A DNA stretch of 64,000 nucleotides from Myxococcaceae bacterium (GTDB lineage Bacteria; Myxococcota_A; UBA9160): positions 23,306 to 87,305 of the forward strand of contig CAJPFO010000066.1 in the NCBI GenBank assembly GCA_905339255.1, read 5' to 3'. The position numbers and the translations under genes are program-made. Below the pieces are notes generated by a model, which did not search any database, had not been told where the DNA came from, and saw only the letters and a program-made list of their open reading frames with translations. Positions 26,893 to 34,894 of the stretch are shown piece after piece. The stretch's first letter is position 1, and each line of letters starts with the position of its first letter.

Positions 26893-28140
26893 ATGCCGAT
26901 GAACGTGCAGCCGATTCCCGGCGTGAGCGAGCGCATCAACCAGATCCGCCTGCTCACGGCCGAGGTCGTCAACAAGGAGATCCTTCCCCACGAGAACCTG
27001 CTCTGGGCCGCGCGGCGGCCGGGAGCGCCCGAGGCCACTCGCAAGCGCGCGCGGGAGATCCGCGATGCGATCAAGGCGAAGGTCAAGCAGACGGGGCTCT
27101 GGGCGCCGCATCTTCCGGAAGAGTACGGCGGCTGCGGGCTCTCGTTTCTCGAGCACGCCTACATGAACGAGGTGCTCGCCTACACGCTCGGTGGCGCGGC
27201 GCTCTTCGGCGTGGTCGCGCCGAACTCGGGGAACCAGAAGATCCTCGCGCGCTTCGGAACTCCCGAGCAGATCCGGAACTGGCTCGTCCCGCTCACCGAA
27301 GGAAAGCTCGAGTCGGGCTTCTCGATGACCGAGCCCGACACCGCCGGATCGGATCCGCGATCGCTTCGAACCACCGCACGGCGCGAAGGCAACGAGTGGG
27401 TGATCAACGGCCTCAAGTGGTTCACCTCGAACGGGCGGCGCGCGGACTTCTTCATCGTCATGTGCCGAACCGAGGATCCATCGGGCCCTGCTGATCGAAA
27501 CGGCAAGATGACGCAGATCATCGTTCCGCGAGACACTCCCGGAGTGAACATTCTCCGCAACATCGAGGTCTGGGGACAGGAGAGCGACCACTGCGAGATC
27601 TCCTACGAGAACGTTCGCGTGCCGCTCGGGAACCAACTCGGCGCAGCGGGCTCGGGCCACCATGCCGCGCAGGAGCGACTCGGCGCGGGGCGCGTCTACC
27701 ACTGCATGAACTCGGTCGGTCAGATGTGGCGCGCCTTCGACCTGATGGTGCAGCGAGCGACCGAGCGCGACGTGCACGGCGGGAAGCTCGAGACGAAGCA
27801 GTTCGTCCAGGGATTCATCGCCGATTCGTACATCGACATCCAAGCCGCGCGACTCATGACGATCCACTGCGCCGAGCGCATGGATGCGGGCCTCGACGCG
27901 CGCACCGACATCTCGGCGATCAAGATCTTCGTCCCCGATGCCTACCACCGCGTGGTCGACCGCGCGATCCAGGTCTGGGGCGCCGCCGGCGTCTCGGGCG
28001 ACCTCCCGCTCGCGGCGATGTACCAGGGGGCGCGGACCCTGCGGCTCGCCGACGGACCCGACGAGGTGCACAAGATCCTGATCGCGAAGAACGTGCTGCA
28101 CCGCCACCACGCCGGAGAGAGCTGGGACTTCGGAAACTGA
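26893..28140 (+). CDS. Acyl-CoA dehydrogenase, ACAD10/11-like
   Basis: A 415-aa flavoprotein. ATG 26893 follows AAGGAG. The FAD/substrate segment reads GFSMTEPDTAGSDP. The C-terminal signature is QVWGAAGVSGDLPLAAMYQGARTLRLADGPDEVHK. The Y-E-G-T-x-x-I-Q motif of ordinary enzymes is replaced by ADGPDEVH, which marks the ACAD10/11-like group acting on long or 4-hydroxylated acyl-CoA. The genes around it encode a methylacyl-CoA racemase-like protein and an SDR, compatible with breakdown of a branched or hydroxylated acyl chain. The AT-rich stretch after its stop precedes a TetR gene with its own operator. Confidence 0.9.
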   Translation: MPMNVQPIPGVSERINQIRLLTAEVVNKEILPHENLLWAARRPGAPEATRKRAREIRDAIKAKVKQTGLWAPHLPEEYGGCGLSFLEHAYMNEVLAYTLGGAALFGVVAPNSGNQKILARFGTPEQIRNWLVPLTEGKLESGFSMTEPDTAGSDPRSLRTTARREGNEWVINGLKWFTSNGRRADFFIVMCRTEDPSGPADRNGKMTQIIVPRDTPGVNILRNIEVWGQESDHCEISYENVRVPLGNQLGAAGSGHHAAQERLGAGRVYHCMNSVGQMWRAFDLMVQRATERDVHGGKLETKQFVQGFIADSYIDIQAARLMTIHCAERMDAGLDARTDISAIKIFVPDAYHRVVDRAIQVWGAAGVSGDLPLAAMYQGARTLRLADGPDEVHKILIAKNVLHRHHAGESWDFGN

Positions 28141-28246
28141 GCCCGCCGGATCCGGGACGAGCTCGCAACAAGATCACATAACTGTCTGATTAAATGAGGA
28201 GAAGTCGATCTCTCCCAGGACTCTTCCGGGTATGATCCTGAACATA

Positions 28247-28262
28247 TATTCACTCGTGAATA
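28247..28262. promoter_or_regulatory. Inverted-repeat operator upstream of TetR and molybdoenzyme genes
   Basis: TATTCAC-TC-GTGAATA is a perfect 7-bp inverted repeat with a 2-bp centre in an AT-rich pocket, about 75 bases upstream of the TetR start. A TATGAT box lies just before it at 28231-28236. Binding of the downstream TetR to block its own operon is likely. It shares TATTCACT with the operator at 11210-11225. Confidence 0.65.
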
Positions 28263-28335
28263 GTGGTTCATACTCTGCCTCGAACCCGCCCGGTCCCGGC
28301 GATCCGCCGGCCTCCGGGCGGTGCGGGAGCAGGCG

Positions 28336-29013
28336 ATGGTCGCAGCGAAGGGCAGGGCGGCGAAGGCGAGCCGGGCGACGCGCCGGCGGCTCGATACGCG
28401 CGAGCGGCTCGTCGAGGCCGCGCAGCGGATCGTCGCGCGCAAGGGAATCGACGCCACCACGATTGCCGACATCACGGACGAGGCCGATGTCGGGATCGGC
28501 TCCTTCTACAACCACTTCGCGTCGAAGGAGCGGATGATCGAGACGCTCGTCGCGCGCGCGATCGAAATCCACGGCGCAGGGCTCGATCGGCTCGTGTCTG
28601 GAGTGTCGGATCCGGCGGAACGCTTCTCGATCTGCGTTCGCCACACGATCCGCATGGCAGATCACGACCCGATCTGGGCCTGGTTCACGGTGCGCGCCGG
28701 AATCTACATCCGCGAGCTCGGCTCGGGGCTCGGCGTGCGACTGCTCCGCGACCTCACGGATGGGGTCGAAAGGGGTCGCTTCTCGCCACGCGAGCTCCGT
28801 TCGGCGCTCGTCGTGATCGGCGGAGCCGTCGTGGCGTCGATGCAGGGAAGGCTTCTCGGACTCCCGGACCTTCCCGACGAGGCGCTCGTCGCCGAAAACC
28901 TGCTTCGCATGCTCGGCGTACCGCCTCTCGAGGCGGAGAGGATCGGCCACCTGCCGCTCGGAGACGCGCACGACTCGACGCTACGCACGGGAACGGGAGG
29001 AGACGAACGATGA
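28336..29013 (+). CDS. TetR-family regulator of the molybdoenzyme operon
   Basis: A 225-aa repressor counted from ATG 28336, chosen because GGGAG is six bases upstream; a GTG lies at 28321. A basic tail (about 20 residues) precedes the helix-turn-helix: TRERLVEAAQRIVARKG, then TTIADITDEADVGIGSFYNHFASKERM. The F-Y-N-H-F-x-S-K-E form of the recognition helix end is common in regulators of hydrophobic-compound catabolism. Its stop overlaps the iron-sulfur subunit start as ATGA, so regulator and enzyme are one transcript. The palindrome at 28247-28262 is the expected binding site. Confidence 0.92.
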   Translation: MVAAKGRAAKASRATRRRLDTRERLVEAAQRIVARKGIDATTIADITDEADVGIGSFYNHFASKERMIETLVARAIEIHGAGLDRLVSGVSDPAERFSICVRHTIRMADHDPIWAWFTVRAGIYIRELGSGLGVRLLRDLTDGVERGRFSPRELRSALVVIGGAVVASMQGRLLGLPDLPDEALVAENLLRMLGVPPLEAERIGHLPLGDAHDSTLRTGTGGDER

Positions 29014-30080
29014 CGGCCGGCTCGACGACGAACGGATCCCCCTCGCGTCAGGTCGCGATGGTCTTCGACTTGAACAAGTGCATGGGCTGCCAGAGCTGCG
29101 CCGTGGCGTGCAAGATGCTCTGGACGCGCGAGCCCGGCGAAGAGCGACAGTGGTGGTGCACCGTCAACACGCAGCCGGGGCGCGGCTCGCCGCGCGATTG
29201 GGAGACCATGGGCGGGGGCTACCGCGACGGCCGCCTCGTCCTCGGCCGGGAGCCGACGCCCGAAGAGGTGGGCGGCGGCTGGAGCTTCAACCACGAAGAG
29301 GTCTTTTTCGGCGGCCGCGGTCGTTCTGCGCATCTCGAGCCGAAACAGGATGGACGGGATCCCGAATGGGGCCCGAACTGGGACGAAGATCAAGGCGGAG
29401 GGGAGTACCCGAATGCGTACTTCTTCTACCTCCCGAGGCTCTGCAACCACTGCACGAAGCCGGCGTGCGTCGAGGCCTGCCCGAGCGGCGCGATGCGGAA
29501 GCGCCGCGAGGACGGGATCGTCGTTCGTGACTAAGAGGTCTGCAAAGGTGCGCGCGCGTGCATGAAGGCGTGCCCGTACAAGAAGATCTACTGGAATCAC
29601 GTCCGGAACGTCTCGCAGCACTGCATCGGATGCTGGCCGAGGCTCGAACGCGGGGTCGCCCCTGCGTGCGTGCGGAACTGCCCGGGGCGCCTCGCCTTCG
29701 TCGGCTTCCTCGACGACGAGACCGGGCCGATCCATCGCCTGGTCCACGAATGGCGCGTGGCGCTCCCGCTCCATCCCGAGTACGGGACCGAGCCGAACGT
29801 CTTCTACGTCCCGCCGCTTTCGCCGCATCCGCTTCGCGCCGATCGCTCGGTCGACGAATCGAAGCCCCGGATTCCGCCCGCGTACCTCGAGTCCCTCTTT
29901 GGCGCCCGGGTCCACGCAGCGCTCGATCGGCTGCGCAGCGAGCTCGAAGCCGTCCGCGCGGGCGGTCGCTCCGAACTCCTCGACACGCTCATCGCCTACG
30001 AGTTCCGCTCGCTGCTCGGCCCGTTCACGGCCGAGCCCGTGACGATCCGCGCGACCACACCGGCGAAGGAGGCCCGATGA
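29010..30080 (+). pseudogene. Four-cluster iron-sulfur beta subunit, interrupted by an in-frame TAA
   Basis: Electron-transfer subunit of a type II DMSO-reductase-family enzyme (EbdB/DdhB/SerB/NarH-like). The frame is perfectly continuous from ATG 29010 to the TGA at 30080 except for TAA at 29532-29534, codon 175. Cys groups for four clusters are present: CMGCQSCAVACK at the start, CNHCTKPACVEACP before the stop, CKGARACMKACPYKK directly after it, and CIGCWPRLERGVAPACVRNCPGR. In homologues the stop position reads D-Q-E-x-C, so CAA or CAG (Gln) is expected and one C-to-T change makes TAA. Upstream and downstream halves keep full family character and codon bias, so the change is recent, a sequencing error, or read through. 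No ribosome site precedes ATG 29562. No signal peptide. Confidence 0.88.
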
Positions 30081-32839
30081 CGCCGTCCGACGGACACGAC
30101 GCGACGCACGAACGCTACCGCCGCCGTCTCGACTTCGATCGTGCGAGCTTCGGAACCCATTGCGTGAACTGCTTCCCGAACGACTGCCCGGTCTACGTGT
30201 TCGCGAAGGAAGGAAAGGTCGTCTTCGAGGAGGCTGCGGCGGTGCTCGAAACGGTCGAGCCCGGCGTCCCGGACATGAATCCGATGATCTGCCAGAAGGG
30301 GCTCGCGTGGAGCCGGCAGATGGAATCCCGGGACCGCCTCCTCCACCCGCTGCGCCGCGTCGGTGCGCGGGGCGAGGGGCGGTGGGAGCGCATCTCGTGG
30401 AACGAGGCGATCACCGAGATCGCCGACGCGATCCTCGACGCGATCGAGGAGGGTGGCCCCGAGGCGGTCGTCCTCGAGGGGACCCCCGAGATCTCGGCGA
30501 CGATCCCGGCCGCCCGCTTCATGGGTGCGCTCGGGGGGACGGTGATCGACGTCGACGCGACGATCAACGACTTCTGGGCGGGCTATCAGGCCGTCTTCGG
30601 GAAGTTCACGTTCACGAGCTCGGTCGATGACTTCTTCCACTCCGACGTCATCCTCTTCTGGCACGCGAATCCGGCGTACACGATGATCCCCGCCTTCCAC
30701 TACTTCGTGGAAGCCCGCTACAAGGGGGCGACGCTCGCGCTGATCTCGCCCGACGTGAGCCCCTCGCACTCTCACGTCGACTATCACGTTCCGGTTCGCC
30801 ACGGAACCGACGCCGCGCTCTGCCTCGCGATGTGCCAGGTGGTCCTCTCCGAGGGGCTCGCGGATCTTCGCTTCGCCGTCGAACAGACCGACCTCTCATT
30901 CCTCGTCCGCTGCGACGACGGTACGTATCTGCGCGAATCCGATCTCCGCGCCGGGGGACGCGAGGACCGCTTCTTCCACTGGCATCCGGATCGTGGCGTC
31001 GTCTCGGCCGATCCCGCGAGCCTGCGACTCGACTTCGAACCCGTCCTCGCGGGAGTCACGAAAGTCGAACTCGCATCGGGAGAGACGATCGAGGTCGAGC
31101 CGCTGCTCGCGCGCGTTCGGCGCGAGCTCGACGCGCACTACACGCCGGAGGCGGCGTCGCGGATCTCGGAGGCGCATCCCGACTCGATCCGGCTTCTCGC
31201 GCGCAAGGTCGCGCGCGGCCGCACCCACGTCGTGGTCGGCGCGGGCGTCGCCAAGTATTTCCACGGGGATCTCATGACGCGGGCGCTGCTCCTGCTCCTC
31301 GCGCTCACCGGCAACTGGGGCAAGAAGGGAACGGGAGTCGGCGGCTGGTGTTCGTCGATGTTCGACGGCCACGGTACGGCGATGGCGAAGACGAAGCGCG
31401 GCGTCGAGGGAGCCCGTGAGCTCGTCGAGGGTTTTCGCGCCATGACGGGGGCGCTTCGCGCGCAGGATCCGACGCTCTCGCCCGAACTCGCGGACCGTGC
31501 GCTCTGGAGAATGGTCGGCCCCTCTCGCGGCATGGTTCCCCCCGCCTTCTACTGGTACTGGCACGCGGGCTTCAAGGAGCGCTGGAACCGCCCCGAGTGG
31601 AACGACCCGGCGATGAAGCGTCCCTTCGACGACTACTGGAAGGAGGCGATCGAGTCGGGCGCGTGGAAGCAATCGGCGAGTCCCGCCCCGGATCATCCGC
31701 CTCGCGTGCTCCTCGAGATCGGAGGAAACACGCTCCGACGAACGCGCGGAGGGCAGGGGGTCCTTCTCGAACACCTCTGGCCGAAGCTCTCGAAGATCGT
31801 CGCAATGGACTACCGCATGTCGGAGACGGCGCTCCATGCCGACCTCGTCCTTCCCGCGACGCAGCACCACGAGAAGGTCTCGCTCAACATGCCGACCCCG
31901 TGGACGATGTTCCTCACGATGTCGGACCGCGTGGTCCCGCCGGCAGGCGAGGCACGGGACGAGTGGGAGGTCCTGGCCGATCTCGCGAAGGCGATCGGCG
32001 AGCGAGCGAAGGCCCGCGGCCTCGAATCGTGCGTCGACCGCTTCGGAGTGGTGCGGCGATTCGACGATCTCTGGAATCGCTACTCGCTCGACGGCGCGTT
32101 CGCGACCGGCGAATCGGCGGTGGCAGAGATGGTCGCGGACGCCGTCGAGATCGGAAACCTCCCGGCCGGAACGACCCTCGAGACCTTCCGCGAGCAGGGC
32201 TTCACGCGCTACGCGAACTGGGGCTTCCTGGCGCTCGCCACGGCGCAGGCTTCTCCCTTCCCGAAGGGCGAGACGCACGTCCCTCTTCGTGACCACATCG
32301 AGCAGGGGCTCCCCTACCCGACGCTCACGAGACGCGCGCAGTTCCTGATCGACCACCCCTGGTTCCTCGAGGCCGGCGAGGGTCTTCCCGCGCACAAGGA
32401 GCCGCCCGCGATGGGAGGGGAGCATCCCTTCCGTCTCTCGGGCGGGCACGCCCGCTGGAGCGTCCACGCGATGAACACGACGAACCCGCTCCTGCTCGAG
32501 ACGCATCGCGGGCGCCCATTCGTGCTGGTGAACGACCGCGACGCCGAGAGACTCGCGATCCGCGACGACGCTCGCGTGCGCGTCTGGAACGATGCGGGCG
32601 AGTTCATCGTCCACGCCCGTACCAGCCCGGCGCAGCGACCCGGCGCGCTCACCGTCTACAACGGATTCGAAGGCTTCATGTTCCCGGGCGGCAAGGGCCA
32701 CAACGAGGTCGAACCCGGCCTCGTGAAGTGGCTCCACCTCGTCGGCAACTACGGGCATCTCTCGTACACGCCCATGGAGTGGCAACCCGTCCCCTTCGAT
32801 CGCTGCATCCCCGTCGACATCGAACCCCTGAAGGAGTAA
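30077..32839 (+). CDS. Molybdopterin oxidoreductase catalytic subunit (type II DMSO reductase-like)
   Basis: A 920-aa bis-MGD molybdenum catalytic subunit. The N-terminal cluster ligands read His28-x3-Cys32-x4-Cys37, then Cys72; a His first ligand is the mark of type II enzymes such as NarG and ethylbenzene dehydrogenase. Asp165 in INDFW is a candidate Mo ligand. Later marks are LLLLALTGNWGKKGTGVGGW, HADLVLPATQHHEKVS, and a C-terminal dinucleotide-binding domain (LSGGHARWSVHAMN). There is no twin-arginine signal, so unlike most type II enzymes it should stay in the cytoplasm. It overlaps the beta subunit stop as ATGA. No gamma heme b subunit or TorD-like chaperone follows. Hydroxylation or dehydrogenation of a hydrocarbon or steroid side chain is plausible but unproven. 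Confidence 0.9.
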   Translation: MTPSDGHDATHERYRRRLDFDRASFGTHCVNCFPNDCPVYVFAKEGKVVFEEAAAVLETVEPGVPDMNPMICQKGLAWSRQMESRDRLLHPLRRVGARGEGRWERISWNEAITEIADAILDAIEEGGPEAVVLEGTPEISATIPAARFMGALGGTVIDVDATINDFWAGYQAVFGKFTFTSSVDDFFHSDVILFWHANPAYTMIPAFHYFVEARYKGATLALISPDVSPSHSHVDYHVPVRHGTDAALCLAMCQVVLSEGLADLRFAVEQTDLSFLVRCDDGTYLRESDLRAGGREDRFFHWHPDRGVVSADPASLRLDFEPVLAGVTKVELASGETIEVEPLLARVRRELDAHYTPEAASRISEAHPDSIRLLARKVARGRTHVVVGAGVAKYFHGDLMTRALLLLLALTGNWGKKGTGVGGWCSSMFDGHGTAMAKTKRGVEGARELVEGFRAMTGALRAQDPTLSPELADRALWRMVGPSRGMVPPAFYWYWHAGFKERWNRPEWNDPAMKRPFDDYWKEAIESGAWKQSASPAPDHPPRVLLEIGGNTLRRTRGGQGVLLEHLWPKLSKIVAMDYRMSETALHADLVLPATQHHEKVSLNMPTPWTMFLTMSDRVVPPAGEARDEWEVLADLAKAIGERAKARGLESCVDRFGVVRRFDDLWNRYSLDGAFATGESAVAEMVADAVEIGNLPAGTTLETFREQGFTRYANWGFLALATAQASPFPKGETHVPLRDHIEQGLPYPTLTRRAQFLIDHPWFLEAGEGLPAHKEPPAMGGEHPFRLSGGHARWSVHAMNTTNPLLLETHRGRPFVLVNDRDAERLAIRDDARVRVWNDAGEFIVHARTSPAQRPGALTVYNGFEGFMFPGGKGHNEVEPGLVKWLHLVGNYGHLSYTPMEWQPVPFDRCIPVDIEPLKE

Positions 32840-32844
32840 GAGCC

Positions 32845-33579
32845 ATGACGCTTCCCATCAGCATGCCCTGGTCGAATCCCGTCTTCGCGAAGCCTCCGCA
32901 CGCCTGGAAGGGTGTTCGCGTGGCGGTCTTCCCGTTCACGCCGAAGCCGGGATCGCTGCGCAGGATCCTCCCGCCCGGAATCGAGCCGCGAGATGGCCAG
33001 GGCATGGTGACGATGCTGTCGTATCCGCCCGGAGCGACGCGTCCTTTCCACGAATGCGTGGTGCTCGTTCCCGTCCGCGTCGGGGACGTCGTCGGCAACT
33101 ACGTTCCCTTCATCTACGTCACGACCGACGAGGCGCTCATCCCGGGCCGCGAGATCGCGGGCTTCCCGAAGCGGATCGCCGACGTCCGCTTCGAGCGCGA
33201 AGGAAGCCGCTTCGTGGGCTCTGCGACGCGGTTCGGAAAGACCTTCCTCTCGCTCGAGGGAAGCATCGACGCCCCGCTCCCGACCGAGCTCGCGGCTGCG
33301 CAGAGCCAGGCTTCGCGGGCACCGACCATCAACTACAAGCTGATCCCGGGGCCGGCGGGAGAGATCGAGGTCGAGGAGATCACCGCGGTCGACCTCGAGA
33401 TCGAGACGCGGGGCGCGGAGATCGGGAAGGGGAGGCTGCACTGCGAGGCCTCCGACGACGATCCGCTCGCCGAGCTCATCCCCGACACCGAAGGCCCGCT
33501 CGTTCTCCTCCTTTCCGACAACACCATTCCGGCAGGCCGCGTGCTGCAGCGAATCGAGCGAAAGGAGCGTGCATCGTGA
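32845..33579 (+). CDS. Acetoacetate decarboxylase-family protein
   Basis: A 244-aa protein of the Adc fold. The Schiff-base Lys is Lys109 in GREIAGFPKR, and the preceding Glu103 is conserved as in clostridial acetoacetate decarboxylase. In that enzyme this Lys forms a Schiff base with a beta-keto acid, and relatives act as aldolase-dehydratases. It follows the molybdoenzyme by five bases with AAGGAG as ribosome site, and its stop overlaps the next acyl-CoA dehydrogenase start. The position inside an operon with a molybdoenzyme suggests it handles a keto intermediate of the same pathway; the true substrate is unknown. Confidence 0.88.
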   Translation: MTLPISMPWSNPVFAKPPHAWKGVRVAVFPFTPKPGSLRRILPPGIEPRDGQGMVTMLSYPPGATRPFHECVVLVPVRVGDVVGNYVPFIYVTTDEALIPGREIAGFPKRIADVRFEREGSRFVGSATRFGKTFLSLEGSIDAPLPTELAAAQSQASRAPTINYKLIPGPAGEIEVEEITAVDLEIETRGAEIGKGRLHCEASDDDPLAELIPDTEGPLVLLLSDNTIPAGRVLQRIERKERAS

Positions 33580-34760
33580 TGGGACCCTCTCCGGAACAAC
33601 TCGAAATCCAGCAATGGGCGCGCGAGTTCGCGAAGCGCGAGATCGCGCCGCGGGCGCTCCTGCTCGACAAGGACCCCGAGAGCCCCGAGCGAGAGGCCCT
33701 GCTCCGGGCCGGGGCGAAGGCCGGAGTCCTCGGCGCGAGCCTGCCCGAGTTTCTCGGAGGCGCCGGACACGATCCGCTGACGGGCGCGCTCGTCACCGAG
33801 GAACTCGCCGCCGAGTGCTCGGGCTGCGCCGTGCTCTTCGGCGCGAACATGCTCGGGCTCCTCCCGGTCCTGCTCTCGGGAAACCTCGGCGCGATCGAGC
33901 GCTTCGTCCGGCCGATCACGCAGTCGTGGGAGACCGACGCGCCGAAGCTCGCCGCGCTCGCCGCGACCGAGCCCGACGCGGGCTCCGACTTCATCCAGGG
34001 GCATCCTCGCGGCAGGATGCGGACGCGCGTCGAGAAGAAGGACGGCGGGTACGTGATCAACGGCCGCAAGGTCTTCATCTCGAACGGATCGCTCGCGAGT
34101 CTCGTCACGGTCTTCGCGACGCACGATCCGAATGCGCCGATCCGCGAGAGCACCTCGTGCTTCGCCGTTCCGGCCGGCACGCCGGGCTTCTCGGTGGGGC
34201 AGGTCTTCGACAAGATGGGCCAGCGAGCGGCGCCGGCCGTCGAGCTCGTCTTCGACGACGTCGTCGTTCCCGACGAGAATCGACTCGGAAACGAGGGCGG
34301 TGGTTTCGCGCTCAACCGCCTCATCATGTCGGTCACGCGAACGCCGATCGCTGCGCTCTCGCTCGGCATCGCGCGGTCGGCGTACGAGAAGGCGCTCGCG
34401 TACGCGCGCGGCCGCGTCCAGGGCGGCGGCCCGATCGCGGGTCACCAGGCGGTCGAGATCATGCTGGCGGACATGGCGATCCGGGTCGAGGCGGCGCGAG
34501 GCCTCGTCTGGCGTGCCGCGAGCGCGATCGCGGCCGGAAAGCCGTCGCTCGAGCTCTCGTCGATGGCCAAGACGTTCGCTTCCGACTCCGCGGTGGCGAA
34601 CTCCCTCGATGCGATCCAGATCCTCGGCGGATATGGCTACATGCACGAATATGGAGTCGAGAAGCTCCTCCGCGACGCCAAGCTCACCCAGATCTACGAG
34701 GGAACCAACCAGATCAACCGCTTCGAGATCATGGAGGCGATCGCGGCGACCAGCGCCTGA
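33576..34760 (+). CDS. Acyl-CoA dehydrogenase
   Basis: A 394-aa FAD enzyme from GTG 33576 (the adjacent ATG 33579 is equally possible); AAAGGAG stands upstream and the start overlaps the stop of the Adc-like gene. It shows LAATEPDAGSDF for substrate/FAD contact, QILGGYGYMHEYGVEKLLRD and the catalytic Glu in QIYEGTNQI near residue 374. The standard motif separates it from the ACAD10/11-like paralogue at 26893. It is the last gene of the TetR-molybdoenzyme operon and would oxidise an acyl-CoA product after oxidation and CoA activation. Confidence 0.93.
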   Translation: MMGPSPEQLEIQQWAREFAKREIAPRALLLDKDPESPEREALLRAGAKAGVLGASLPEFLGGAGHDPLTGALVTEELAAECSGCAVLFGANMLGLLPVLLSGNLGAIERFVRPITQSWETDAPKLAALAATEPDAGSDFIQGHPRGRMRTRVEKKDGGYVINGRKVFISNGSLASLVTVFATHDPNAPIRESTSCFAVPAGTPGFSVGQVFDKMGQRAAPAVELVFDDVVVPDENRLGNEGGGFALNRLIMSVTRTPIAALSLGIARSAYEKALAYARGRVQGGGPIAGHQAVEIMLADMAIRVEAARGLVWRAASAIAAGKPSLELSSMAKTFASDSAVANSLDAIQILGGYGYMHEYGVEKLLRDAKLTQIYEGTNQINRFEIMEAIAATSA

Positions 34761-34819
34761 AGGACCCGATCGCCCCGCACGGGGCCCCGTGCGGAGCGGT
34801 CGGGATCCTCGATATGGTG

Positions 34820-34839
34820 AGTGGTACGTTCGTACCACT
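34820..34839. promoter_or_regulatory. 20-bp operator upstream of the cytochrome operon
   Basis: AGTGGTACG-TT-CGTACCACT has perfect 9-bp arms. A further ACCACT half-site occurs at 34854-34859, exactly 20 bp beyond the one in the right arm, so two dimers could bind on one face. The TetR gene at 38177, third in the downstream operon, is the best candidate for the binding protein. Confidence 0.72.
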
Positions 34840-34894
34840 TTCAGCCCCGTCGCACCACTCTTTCGCGGGGTAGGCGCGGGCGTCGAGGATCTCG

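Noticed and set aside
29532..29534. Selenocysteine or pyrrolysine recoding at the stop in the iron-sulfur subunit
   Set aside because: The codon is TAA, while these amino acids use TGA and TAG; homologues have Gln, not Cys or Lys, at this position.
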